A program made the position numbers and the translations under genes. Of a DNA stretch of 64,000 nt, positions 9,896 to 21,969 are shown piece after piece. Numbering within the stretch: position 1 is the stretch's first letter; every line of letters begins with the position of its first letter. Source of the stretch: Bimastos eiseni (Eukaryota > Annelida > Clitellata > Crassiclitellata > Lumbricidae). The stretch spans positions 27,994,411-28,058,410 of the forward strand of contig OY365817.1 in NCBI GenBank assembly GCA_959347315.1, given 5' to 3'. Below the pieces are notes generated by a model. That model saw only the letters and a list, made by a program, of their open reading frames with translations. It had not been told where the DNA came from and ran no database searches.

Positions 9896-11677
9896 GCACG
9901 TAAGCTCTGGGGAAAAGAAAGGCAGTTAGTGACTGAGAAGATGGAGCGTAAGGCTGTCAATAAAATTATGAAATCACGGCACGGGTACCCGCAAGGAACA
10001 AGACGAAGTTGCAGATAATTATAACGACTAAATTCGCAAATAGCTAGTTAAAGAGATATCTTGGAAAGATATATGTAAATCCTACAATTCTCTAGGGCGA
10101 TACATGCACACAGTTCCACTGACAAATACCTTACGCTCTCAGCATCCAACATAAACAACAACTAGAACTTGAGAGTCTTGGACAACTTCTTCTTTACAAA
10201 CCTGACGTTGATCAGAACTTCAGAAGTAACGAAAATAAAATTATATAGCGCCATAATACAAATGACACCAAGGAAAATATAACTGAGATATATACACACA
10301 TAAACATTCAAAGTTTCTAATAAAATAAAGTACACATGAATGTCTGATTAACATAGCGATTTGATAGTGCATTTGGCCACAAAAAGTGATGCAATGATAC
10401 AATTACTGTGGCTTGAGAATGTCACTATAGAAGTGCGTGCATGCATGTAGCTATGGCAACAGTGCACGTGGTGAACATGTGTGAACATTTAGAACTGTAT
10501 AATGTACTAGGATTGCTCTGAATGTGAACAATGCTGCTTTAAATCCACCAGTTCCACACACGAGGCCCTCATGACTAATAACCCATAACTACCCTTTGCA
10601 CCCAGTGTCTCAGTTGAGAAAAACAGCAGAGGGTTGCTATATCAACAGATCACCAACGTATACCAATGCCGGACAAAATCTAACGTTGTTAATATGTTGC
10701 AAATAAAACAGCTGACGACTTGTGAGTTACTCTGCTCCCCAACTCGAGCATCTTGTTGCTACTCAGCTGAGGAGGTTTGAAGAAGAGCAATGGGGGTTGG
10801 GTCTGAACCCACCCCAACAAGTAAATGCAGCCAGAACTAGAGCCCCCAACCATACAGCACTTTGCAACAACATGAATTCTTCTGATCCGTGTGATACACT
10901 CTAATAACACAACACTGTCCTTGGGATCAACATCAAGAACTGTACAAGACCAAGTAATAATGAAGCCCATTCCTAAGGCTAAACTAACTCTACTGTCCAT
11001 TAATATAACTGCATTCGTAGAGCAATTTGACAGCAGAAAATCTGCCACTTCCTGTCTGTCAGTCAGCCCTGACAATCTCCCTGTCAATCTGTCTATTTCT
11101 CGCCATGCAGGATCTTGCATCTTCCACCTATGTAGCATTTATTGCAGTTTGTTTGACAATTATTATCATAATTATTATGCATTTTATTTTACAAGCAGCC
11201 ACCAAATGACCAGCAATTGTCAGTGAAAAACTAGCACTGGTCGCTACACAGAAAACGTCACAGAGGAGGAGGCCCGATCCATAATAATAATAATAATAAT
11301 AATGATAATAATAATAATGATAATACTAATAAGTAACTTCTATAGCGAATGTGTCTAGTGCAGAAGACTTCAACTGATGCCATAATTAGGTCAAGTGATC
11401 TGGAAGATCGGTCCTCGCGATACGCGACTAGTGCTCTATTGAACAGGTCACTTTGGTCAGTGCACACAATTATAATACACTGAAGCCTATTCATTAAAAG
11501 CAAATAATATAAATAACCTGTATACCACATCTACCATAAAGCCTACTCATACTAACCTACATCACCATAATAAATACGTATATTATATGTATCTACATGA
11601 ATGTGTTATATGATGTATGTATATATATATATATATATGTGTATATATATATATATATATGTGTGTGTGTATGTATA

Positions 11678-11712
<35 letters not shown>

Positions 11713-12219
11713 GGCCAAATCCCAAAATGGCTTAAAACCATGTGCCAAAAGAACCCTCTGTTGGACTCTAAAGCTCAACACATCTCCCAAAAGTTTTAGT
11801 CTCCAGCAGATGAATGAATATACCCGACATTCACACAAACTGGAAAGTCGAGAATCATCGTCACGTACAATTTGATGTAAAAGTAAGACGTGACGTGCAC
11901 TTGCGTGGTAAATGCCAAAGCCTCTCCAGAACATTCTGTCCCCTTGGGACATTAGTAGCAGGTGCTCTCAGAATGACCTGGAAAAGATACTCGCCACAAG
12001 GGAAGTAACAGAACGCAGAATTCGTCTGAAAAGTCTAGTCAACACCAGGATCGCAGTCGACCGCAAAAATTCAGTTGAAGTCCGGTCAGACTCATAAAAA
12101 TTATAAACGTCCTACTGCATTTCCTGATATATCAAAAGCATTGTAGGTAGGTTGAGGCATGTCTCCCTGTATTCATAATTAGCTGATTATGTGCATGGGT
12201 TTAAACCATGTCATCCGTC
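9896..12219. other. Non-coding stretch downstream of KLHL20
   Basis: This may contain the KLHL20 3' UTR (minus strand), but no polyadenylation signal close to the stop codon stands out. It holds an AAT/ATA triplet run at about 11280-11330 and a long AT/GT simple repeat at about 11615-11715. A 149-residue open frame at 10689-11138 shows no recognisable domain and is not called a gene. Confidence 0.5.
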
Positions 12220-15200
12220 CTACCAGAGATTCTGCTCCTGGTGGGACATCTTGACCACTCCGACTCCGCCTCCGAGTCTCCGATAGTTCATTCCGCCGTA
12301 TAGTTTCCAGCAGTTCTGTTCAAGGTCGTAGACTTCAACCGTCTTCAAGTAGGTCGTCCCGTCGAATCCGCCGATGGCCATCAGTTGACCGTTGACGACT
12401 GCAAGGCCAACCTAAAACCAACATCGACGCAATGGGTTCAATGATCGTTCGCTCTTTCTCTCACTGTAAAATGTCAGGATATGTAGCTAAGCCCACATGA
12501 CCGTGTTATTCCACATGCAGACAATCTGGCATGAAAATCCTTTTTAATTAAAATGCTTCACTTTAAATGTATTGTACACCAGAATGTGGAAGAGACGTTG
12601 GTAAAACAAAGAATACATACTTATTAACTTTACTTCCTTAATCAGAAGTAGTCATTCGTTTCGTTCTTTTGGTAAGGCAACTATAAAAGCAATCTTTCTA
12701 ACACATTTTGAGAAAAAATTCCTGCTCATTTGTTCAATTTATATAGCATCCCTGCAGCTATCAACTTGGAAGCAATATTAGGCCAATTTATTTGTCGTCT
12801 CATTTGCTCATGCATCCAGAAAAAATTATGAATCACCTCTTCCCAATCCAGACCAACTCAATAACACCCAGAGGACCCAACCACCTAGAAGGTATGGGAG
12901 AGACACTTACCCCGCTTCGCCTGGATGTCATGGCGATGACTGGTTGCCAGGTGTTCGTCGCCGGGTGATATCGCTCGGCGCTGCTGAGCTCCGTGGCGTC
13001 GTCACGGCCACCGACGGCGTAGATCATGTTCATGAAGACGGCCACTCCGAGGTGCTTCCGTCTTGTCCCCATCGGGGGAACCGGAGTCCAGCGATTCGTT
13101 CGCGGATCGTATTTCTCCACTGCGCAACAACACGTGAGAATTACTTGATGTTAGGGCAGAAACATGTTACGCACAGACACTTGTTACGCACAGACACACG
13201 TTATGCTCAGTTAACATCTACGTAAAATAAAAGCGACTAGGTGATGTTCTTAACAGGAAATGTACAAGTAGCCTTGCACACATACCAATATTCACAGTGA
13301 CATACATAAGCAACCCACACATACATACACAAAAGGCAGATCACTATAAGCATACATTGACAACATAAACAGACAGTATTAAACACACAACACTCACATA
13401 CGTAAATAGTTTTGCAAACTGATCTATATTATTTATTCGTAATAACGCTTAAGATCACACAGGACAGGGCAGAGTAGATATCTATATAAATTTTAAAAAT
13501 GAATGAAAAAAATTATATACAACTTTACACTTATATAATTACATACACAGACACGATTAATCATAATTTTAATTGTTAACACCACTGACCAGAGCCTTCA
13601 ACTGCGTTGTTGGCTTAGCTAGGGCTATTTCAAGCATAATATCCAATAACTATCTGAGATCAAACACATGACTCCTTCCACAAAAACCAATACAGTTGGT
13701 GACTTCACCTGTATTGAGTGGTGAGGTACCATCGCTGCCACCAACTGCATACAGGTTACCATTTAGGACTGCCACCCCGACACCCAACCGGCGAGTACTC
13801 ATCGAGGTCACCTTGCTCCAACGATTACTCTGGGGGTCGTACCTGAAATTCCATCAAGGCAACAGGTGTATGCATTCAGTAAATAATAGGTACAGGTGAG
13901 TAGTCACACAAGGTGTAAAAAAACTGCGTAGGTAGAGGTAGTTTGAAAATATTTTATTTAAAAACAGGTCAAGAAGATCAATTTAAGAATGGATTAGAAT
14001 AAGAATAATCTTTTAGATAATTGATTAGTATTAACTGTTAGTCTATTCGATTAGATAATCGGTCAGGAATTAATTGATTAATTAGCCAATCTTTAACTAC
14101 CCATCTCTGCATTAAACCACAGTAGAAATTTCATGAATACAAACATGCCACATCAATATATTGACTGCTGTTTATATACTGTACGTGATACTCCACATGT
14201 AGCTTAAGTGAACCAGTAAACCACATCATAAATCAATGCACTCTGATACTAAATGTTTGCCGAAATGACATAAAATTTTATGAGAAACTGCCAGATGGAA
14301 TTTTATAGTGAAAGCAAGAAGACAACGCATTCCACAGAGAAGGAAAATTGAAGCAAAGGATGAAGACTAAGCCATATCTAACAGAGTAGGGGAGGAACGG
14401 GAGGAGAATGACCAACAGACGAAGATGCTTTTACCTTTCGACGAAACTCAAGCAGGACACTCCGTCCTGACCACCGACAGCATACAGGAAATTCTCCAGC
14501 ACTGCAACACCAACACTGGTCCGACAGGAACTCGTGGGGGCGACATCGCTGCTCCATTGATTGGTCTGAGGATCATATCTATCAATCAATCAATCAACCA
14601 ATCAATCAACCAATCAATCAGTCGATCGATCATGAAGGAATCAATCTATCAGTCAACCTATCAACTAATCAATCAACCTATCAATTGACTTATCAATCAA
14701 TCCATCATTGACCCATCAATCAATCATCCAATCAGTTGACCTATCAATCAGCCAATCAATTGACCTGTCAGTTGACCTATCAATCAATCACTTTACAGTC
14801 AATCAACCAAGAAAGAATCAACCAATCAGCCGACTTTACCAATCAATCGACCAATCAATCAATCAACCGAGAGTTTGGTAGCAAATGTAGTAAACGGGGC
14901 TTCATCGTTGTCTGCCCAGTTCAACCATTCTGAGTCATTATAAAGCAGTTTACTTTCGTTAAACATGGGTTCTGCTGGGAGCTCAGCCGAGCAGGCAATC
15001 TATTAAGTGGTGACATATTAATTGCTGTAATAACAAGACATCAGAGATTAAAAAAACAGTAGAGAAGGCAGTTGAAAAACCTTTCAATACTGTTGAGGTA
15101 CGATTGCCCATCGTGGCCCCCAACCGCGTACAGTAGATCGTTGAGGACAGCGACGCCCACCCCACAGCGTCGCTTGCTCATCGGGGCGACCATTCGCCAC

Positions 15201-18139
15201 TCGTTTGCCTGGGGGTCGTATCGCTCAACGCTCGATATAGCATCGCCACTGCACCAGCCGCCAACTGCCAGGGACAAAGACAATGATGATGATATCAACG
15301 TTGGTTATTGCTGTATAAAGACAACGTGTCATGAGGAGTAAGATTGACGCAGTCCTCCTCTCCTAAGCAGGCTTGGGACTGGCACAGCCAGTATCGCCTT
15401 TCTATAGTTGCGGCAGGGCTTGGAGCACCCCCGATAGGCTCTGATGAGGTGCTATATAAATGCTTAGAATGACTGAATGAATGAAGTAATTTGTTCGTTC
15501 TGCTCATTCGCTCAGATTGTCACTCTGTTTACGACTTAAGACTCACCTTAATCACAAGAACCTCCTCTCCCGAGATGGTAACCGCGTAGGGACCTTGAGC
15601 AAGTCCTTCATTCACATCTGCTCAGCGCCATCTATCGATGCTTCATAATTAAATAACAACAGTTAATAAATACAAAACAATTAGGTCCGATGTGCCGTGG
15701 GTCCAAGCCCTGGGCCCAACACCTGGGTGTTTGGTGTTGTGGGTCCATCTACCTGGAATGACCTTTCTCCATCATTAAGGGCTAAACTAATGACTGGCTT
15801 CTCTCCATTGGCTTCTCACTCTTCAAATGAGTTTCTTTTCCGAAAGGTTTCTGTGCTGAGAGCGCCTCTGAATAATCATTCTGCGAGAGGCGCTATATAA
15901 ATCTAAAGATACGATACCAACAGCACTCCGCCACTGTTCGCATGATGACAGTGCCAGTCCCAAGCCTTGATTAAGGAAGAGGGTGACGCTAATGATCATT
16001 GTTATCGAAGTGTCGTTAAACTGCAACTACACAAACACACGACACTGGCCCAAAAGAATTCACTAAATTAAACGACAAGCAGAAGGTGGATCATTACCGG
16101 CAAAGAGGACCTCGCCGCAGCGAATCGGTTTTCGTTGCCGGGTCCTTGGTCCTTGCATGAGCGGTCTCTCCTGTGGCAGCAAAAGATAGTTCTTGGCTTC
16201 GTCAACTAAATCGCGACAGATGTCGTCGCTCTTGACGAGCAGATCGGACCCAACGGTTCCCACGAGGAACTTAGGAGTCATCAGAGGCAGACGAACATGT
16301 TGCAGGACCTAAACACACGCACATACACAGACAAACACATACACATATACATATACACATACATAGACAAACACATACACATAGACAAACACATACACAT
16401 ATACATATACACATACATAGACAAACACACACAAAGAGATACACAAATATATACCAAACATTCCAGCTTAATCTATGTTTCTATTTTGATCTATATATCT
16501 ATCTTAATCTATGTTTCCATCTTAATCTACTGTTTCTATTTAATCCATATTTCTATCTTACTATATGACTGTATTTCACATATGTATCACAATCTATAAA
16601 ATCTGGTACCGTTGAAAGATGCTGCCTCCTTTCCGGAGTGTTGTGTCGAACCCAGGTCATGACCGCATTGAAGACGAGCTCCTCCGTCAAGACGTTCAGT
16701 TCCTCGCTTGAGATGATGTCGACCAGCTGGTTGACGGGCAGAAGGAGAAACTCCTCGCAATCCATGACCTGAGCAACAGATACAGCCACAAGAAACATAT
16801 ATAGCGTCAATGCTCAAATGCGCTTCACTTACTTATTCACACCGCTCCCGACTTAACATAGCTAAAGAGAATGGTCTCAAGGTGAGAAAAGATTGTAGGA
16901 GATGGGTCCTGGGAGAGAGGTGAAGCTCCAGCTCCAGCAGCTATTCCACCACCACCAACCACACACTGCCAACACCAAAAGTAGAGGCACTGGCATACAG
17001 TACGTTATAAGTGAAGCCTAAACATTGTATTGTAATGTAATATATTGCACACGCATATTACCTGCCAGACAACAACAGTTTACCCTGATTCTTCTGTAAG
17101 CACCCCTTACACCCTTAAACTGTTCAATATTAATACAATTAGAAAATCTGAAAACACTCATTGCACCCTGCCAACACTTACTACACCCTACCAACATTTA
17201 TTACACCTTGACGACACTTGACTACATTCGGCCAACACATACAACATCGTTCCAACATTTACTCTCAACTACCAACACATACTACACCCTCCCAACACAG
17301 GCCACACCTCGCCAACACATACTACACCCTCCCAACACAGGCCACACCTCGCCAACACATACTACACCCTCCCAACACAGGCCACACCTCGCCAACACAT
17401 ACTACACCCTCCCAACACAGGCCACACCTCGCCAACACATACTACACCCTCCCAACACAGGCCACACCTCGCCAACACATACTACACCCTCCCAACACAG
17501 GCCACACCTCGCCAACACATACTACACCCTCCCAACACAGGCCACACCTCGCCAACACATACTACACCCTTCAAGCACCAACAACACCCCCCCAACACCT
17601 ACCGCAGTGAAATGCTGCTGCGTGTACTTATCGGCCTTCCTCAGCAGGTCCCGACAGGCATGCGTATCGGCGAACGCCCGGATCCCAAGACAGTTCGAAG
17701 GGTCAAGCTGCTTCTGGAGGAAGTCGCAGCAGACGTCCTGTATCTCGGCGAGCTGGAGCAGACAAGCGGCCGGCAGCAGCGTCTGAACGTTGCTCTCTTC
17801 TACAATGATCGACGACGTGTAACAGAAGTCGAGCAGCAACTCCATGGCATTCTCATCGACGTCGCGTATCGTGACTTCCGTCTGCCGGCTCTCGGCCAAT
17901 TCACCCGTGAACATTGCGTGGAAGTAGGGACTGCATGCGGACAGGATGACGCGATGACCGAAGATCTTGCGCTGGCCGACGTTAAGGACGACGTCGCAGA
18001 GCTCGCGGTGCTTGCGCAGGACATTGATCGCCTCGAGCGTGTGACGCGGGTGCTTGTCCGAGTTGTAGGACATGCGCGCTGTTGATGGCACCGTGCCGTC
18101 GTAGATGTCCATCGGCGTGACGTTGCTCGCGACACTCAT
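12220..18139 (-). CDS. KLHL20: Kelch-like protein 20 (BTB-BACK-kelch Cullin-3 adaptor)
   Basis: Substrate adaptor of Cullin-3 ubiquitin ligases; vertebrate KLHL20 targets include DAPK1 and PML. Eight exons with GT-AG borders and matching phase: 18139-17603, 16768-16610, 16308-16098, 15264-15081, 14578-14435, 13842-13709, 13119-12911 and 12411-12220. They total 1770 bp (589 residues; human is 609). The BTB domain is at about residues 33-145 ([40 protein letters not shown]), BACK at about 150-250 ([39 protein letters not shown]), then [18 protein letters not shown]. Six kelch repeats follow, each with GG and a spaced Tyr/Trp ([19 protein letters not shown] is the first). The end [14 protein letters not shown] differs from human only in the last few residues. 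The ATG at 18139 precedes an open BTB region. Identity is near certain. Confidence 0.97.
14579..14870 (-). repeat. Degenerate (TTGA)n array at a KLHL20 3' splice site
   Basis: About 290 bp of CAAT/TCAA tetranucleotide repeats (TTGA on the coding strand) end exactly at the acceptor 'gattgatag' of KLHL20 exon 5. The array replaces a normal pyrimidine tract. Confidence 0.9.
15345..15480 (+). repeat. Composite repeat: family B core joined to LINE tail
   Basis: 'cctcctctcctaagcaggcttgggactggcac' type core (family B) leads within 90 bp into 'ctctgatgaggtgctatataaatgc', the 3' tail of family L. It lies in KLHL20 intron 3. It shows that family B ends in a LINE-like tail. Confidence 0.55.
15565..15665 (+). 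repeat. tRNA-derived SINE body (family S), 5'-truncated
   Basis: Carries 'gtagggaccttgagcaagtc', then 'cacatctgctcagcgccat' and 'tcgatgcttcataa', the complete family S body, but most of the tRNA head is missing. It lies in KLHL20 intron 3. Confidence 0.7.
15690..15915 (+). mobile_element. 5'-truncated LINE: end of reverse transcriptase ORF plus 3' tail
   Basis: The frame from 15697 reads [20 protein letters not shown], the well-known C-terminal motif of L2/CR1/Rex-like reverse-transcriptase ORFs (usually F-x-V-x-x-P-x-x-W-N-x-L-P-x-x-L-R). It is followed by the tail 'gagcgcctctgaataat ... ggcgctatataaatc'. Only the last ~65 residues are left; the copy is dead. Confidence 0.8.
15920..16035 (-). 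repeat. SINE-like repeat (family B), minus strand
   Basis: Minus strand: 'gtagttgcagtttaacgaca', then 'tcattagcgtcaccctcttc' and 'aggcttgggactggcactg'. This is one of the best preserved copies, directly beside the LINE fragment and opposite in orientation. Confidence 0.75.
16315..16440. repeat. ACACATA-type simple repeat
   Basis: Alternating 'acacatacacatatac' and 'atagacaaacac' units in KLHL20 intron 2, starting a few bases upstream of exon 3 on the minus strand. Confidence 0.85.
17261..17580. repeat. 40-bp minisatellite next to the KLHL20 exon 1 donor
   Basis: About 7.5 copies of a 40-bp unit, itself two related 20-mers ('gccaacacatactacaccct' and 'cccaacacaggccacacctc'). Copies are nearly identical, so the array is young or homogenised. 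It begins about 22 bp inside intron 1 from the exon 1 splice donor. Open frames through it are artefacts. Confidence 0.95.
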
Positions 18140-21022
18140 CTCGAGTCAAGAAGTCGGTCGACGGCCGAGTGTGACGAGACGTATAGATGAGAAGATGTGT
18201 CTGATGAAGAAACAAGAAATTTTATTTAAGCGCAGGGCATGCATAAGTGTAATAAAAGTGTAATGTAACATAAGTGTAATTTAAGTGTGATGCATGCATA
18301 AGAGTAATTAAAGTGTAAGGTATGCATATCATATCAATGGTCATTTGGAATATTTTATATATATAAAATCACACAGATAGACGTAGATAAACTGGTTCGA
18401 TGAATCAGTGTTTATTATTTTATTTATCAATGCCGCTTCAACACTTAGGTAAGAAATCTTTCATCATTCCAACTTCTAATAATACTAGACTTATTTCATC
18501 GATTCAATGTCAAACATCTTGATTACTTGCATTATGTGACGTGTGCGGTAGTCAGAGGCTCTGTATTTGAGTGCATTCGAGGATGGCTAATGGCTATTTT
18601 GTTTACCAAGAGGTTCTTATATAGCCTATGGGACAACCCATCCAACAACGGGCGCGTAGCGAACCGCCGAATCCCCCAAACTGATTTCGGCCGTATCCCC
18701 GAAAACGAAGCTAGGTTGATGAAAAGTATTCTGCTCAAATGGAAGCTGGATCGATTAAAAGAATTCACATAGAAGCTGGATTGATGAATGAATCCCATTG
18801 TTCTGAGACAGTTAGATGTTTTTCAATAGTACATTGCTGTTTTCGGGGAATCAGGCTTTTTTATTTTTTCACCGTTTTCGGGGATTCGGGTTTCGATGAT
18901 TCGGGTTGATCCCCCAACAACTACCTACGCTCGTCAACGTCGTATCCATGCGTCACGCTAACTTTATTAAGTACTGTTAAACTAGGCGTTTCCTTCAAGC
19001 GGTTCTTGTCTACACCTCCGTTTATATTAAACTTTCATCCTCTGCCTCCAAACAGCTTCCTCGTAATTAAAAATGATCTCACAACAAAACAACAACTCTC
19101 ATCGTTCGAAAAGAATCGAACAAACGGAAATTAAATTAATCTCGTTTGAAAACAAATCGCAGAATTTACCAATTATAGCAGACACCCTCGATTTAAGGAT
19201 ATTCGCGAAGACATGCCATCGACAATTGAAAATCTAAATGGCAAGACCGGTCAGTATAAAATATTTTCTATTGTACTAGCAAAACAGGAACCCTAACTAA
19301 CCATAACACACGCAAAATGGCCACCGAAAATCTTGAAGAGAGCACGGTTAGTAAAATGTAACGACTAGATTATATGACGCCATTAAAGCAATTTTTGCAG
19401 GTATTTTTTTTTTGGTAATAATTTCAACAACCTTTCCAGAATAAAATGTATCTAAGCTTACAGAAAATGACTATTGTCTTCTCAAAATCTTATGGAACTT
19501 CTATCAATAATTGCACATTTAACGTTGTCGATGACCGCAATCGTAATGTAAGTCTTCGAAAATTTCTCAGCGCCCGCAACAGAGAGATTAGCCTATTCAC
19601 CGGCGCAAACCGTGATAGTAATCTTTTAACTTCTAAAGCAGTGTTCCGGCGGTTCTCCAATATTTTTTGGTCGTGGAACCCTTTAGATTTTAATTTCTTT
19701 TGTCGGAACCCCTTCCCAAAACTTATATATTCTGCTGTAGGTACACAATACTACAGATGCATGAGAATGCAGACAATCATAGCAAAGATGATAGAGTCGT
19801 TAACTAAGATATGACACCTTCTGTCTCCGCTGCGTATTATGTCTGTGTGGTGGTAAAAACACACAAACCGTGAAGCCACGTAGCGACAGGATGGGCATGG
19901 GCATGGGCGGTATCTTAGCAACGACAAGCGGTCTACCCAATCGCAGGTAGGTGACGTGAATATTTAGATACATTGAGTGTCATATCTTGGTCTGCTACTC
20001 AACGTTCATGACCATGTTTAAAATTGATGCTATTATTTACACCCTCTGTATGCTACTGAGCGTTTGCTGTTGGTCTAATAAAGAATATTCTTACTTACTT
20101 ACTTTATCCTTGATTTTAGATTTAGGCCTAGATTAGACTAATAGTAACACAAATATCGATGTATTGTGTTGTATAATGGTAATCGCTAACCTTCCATATC
20201 TTGTGTGATATATGTTACCATAATAATATATTCTCACTTACCGGTGCTAATGCATTGAATACACCAATATATCATCTATTGAGTTTCATTTATTTTTAGT
20301 TAATTGCTTAAGAAGTATGTTGAACTCACAACAATTGCTTAGGAAGCATGTTTAACTCATAGAAATAAAGAATATTATAATATCGATGGTTGAGTAACTT
20401 TAGTTCGATAGCGCAATGACGCAATAGCATTGCGGTATGTGAATTAAAAATGCGCTACACATGTGTGCTTGCTCACCACAATAGATGTGCTCCATTTTAA
20501 GTGCAATTCAGTGGTTTTATTGTAAATTTTCATTTTGCAATAAAATTCTGTTATTTGAAATCATTTAAGGAGCAATGATTAATGATTATAATTATTAAAA
20601 TATAGTTAATGGGATTGTAGGGCAGGCTGATCTATAACTGACTTCTTTGCAGCTTCTCGTACGATTACTTTGGTTGCATTTTGTTTTGAATTTAGGTACG
20701 TGAAGTATGGGGGAGCATCATACTAAGAATTTTGTTTGTGGTTTGATTGGTCAAATTAGCTTTAAAATGCAGACAGTTAAAACTTCTGTATTTGCGATTG
20801 CTTTAGTGTAACAAAGTAACTGCATAGTGATGCTTACAAAGACGAATTTTGCAGTGGAATGTATAATTAAAGACGGGCAAATCCCCTGCAGCCGAAAATT
20901 CAGCAGCAATACAAACGAAAATTGTACTACTGCGGCCAAACGCGTTAACAATTCCGAGAGACTTCGGCGCATGCACATCGTAAAAAAAGCGTAGATTCTT
21001 TTAACATGCACTGTGGGGGTTG
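18140..21022. other. Intergenic stretch between KLHL20 and the zinc-finger gene
   Basis: The right part of KLHL20's flank must hold its promoter; no clear box is visible. A dispersed repeat (family D) occupies about 19985-20105 and ends 'taataaagaatattcttact' plus ACTT repeats; a related copy is at 50905-50995. No gene is seen. Confidence 0.5.
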
Positions 21023-21552
21023 ATATGTGCGTTAAGTTATCATCCGTATTGGTATTCATATTCACGCATCACATTCGAATTACGAGTGATGTCCCCAATA
21101 ACGTACATGCTTCACATACAAATGCCCTGGTAGGTCAATGAGCTAATATAATCTAATCTAAACCTATACATGTTAAAGCGCTTCACACAGCATATCAGTC
21201 AACTCATATACTATTCAAACAAGAATCTTCCTATCAATCCCACTTCTATTTCAGCAAGACTGAGTTTCATCAATCAATCTTATGTTCTACCGAAACTAAG
21301 ACAGAGGCATTAGTCATTGTAACTTTTAAGTGCCTAGTATATTGGGTAGTCCTTGATATGGCTAATGCGCTGTGTGAAGTGCTTTAACATGTATAGGTTA
21401 TGAATATCTTCTATTAGCTCGTTAACCTACCAGGGTGTATGTATGTGAAGCATGTGTGTTATTGGGGATATCACTCGCACGATATGCGACGTCGATGAGA
21501 ACGTGAATGTGATGCGCGAATCTGAATACAGATGGTAACTTGATGCACATAT
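21023..21552. mobile_element. Foldback (long inverted repeat) element
   Basis: The left arm, about 21023-21215, matches the reverse complement of about 21345-21552 over nearly its full length with scattered mismatches and small indels. Shared blocks include 'cgagtgat.tccccaataac', 'acatgcttcacatac', 'acctatacatgttaaagc' and 'cgcatcacattc'. The arms are ~190-205 bp and the spacer ~130 bp. No ORF is visible. Confidence 0.8.
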
Positions 21553-21969
21553 GGTTGGTTAGGGTCAGGTTAGGCATCGTGATGGGCTGATGTTGGGTTA
21601 GTTGACGGTGGTGACTGATTTCTTTGAGTAAATATAAATTTGGCTATATTGAGTAGTGGAGGAGGATCAGCCAACAAGGAGAAGGACTGACCAGTGACCC
21701 TTGTATGCTGAGAATAAAATAAGCTGATTCACTAATACTTCATACTTACAGCTTCTTCTTTGTGAAAGGACAGAATTCGATCTCTTTGTAGAAATATGAG
21801 GCATAATTTGTTTTTACACTGATCGTGCAATGTGAGGCCTCATAAATTTGATTAAAATTTATTTTAACCCTAGTTCAAACTGTCGTTTGTTCACCTGGTG
21901 TTCATACATTGGTGATATATTTGTTTCACTCAAACAGCATACATTGAATCGACTGACAGCTGCGGTACG

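Noticed and set aside
10689..11138. 149-residue minus-strand open frame
   Set aside because: No recognisable domain, ordinary AT-rich surroundings, located where the KLHL20 3' UTR may lie; probably chance.
17261..17580. CRISPR-like array of regular repeats
   Set aside because: The 40-bp units are directly joined with no unique spacers, in an animal intron; a minisatellite.
17208..17786. Long open frames (130 and 192 residues) with repeated Thr/Pro/His
   Set aside because: They run through the 40-bp minisatellite and antisense to KLHL20 exon 1; repeat-driven artefacts.
18650..18920. Possible terminal inverted repeats ('atccccgaaaacg' and its complement)
   Set aside because: Only 13 bp match well, no target duplication found, borders unclear.
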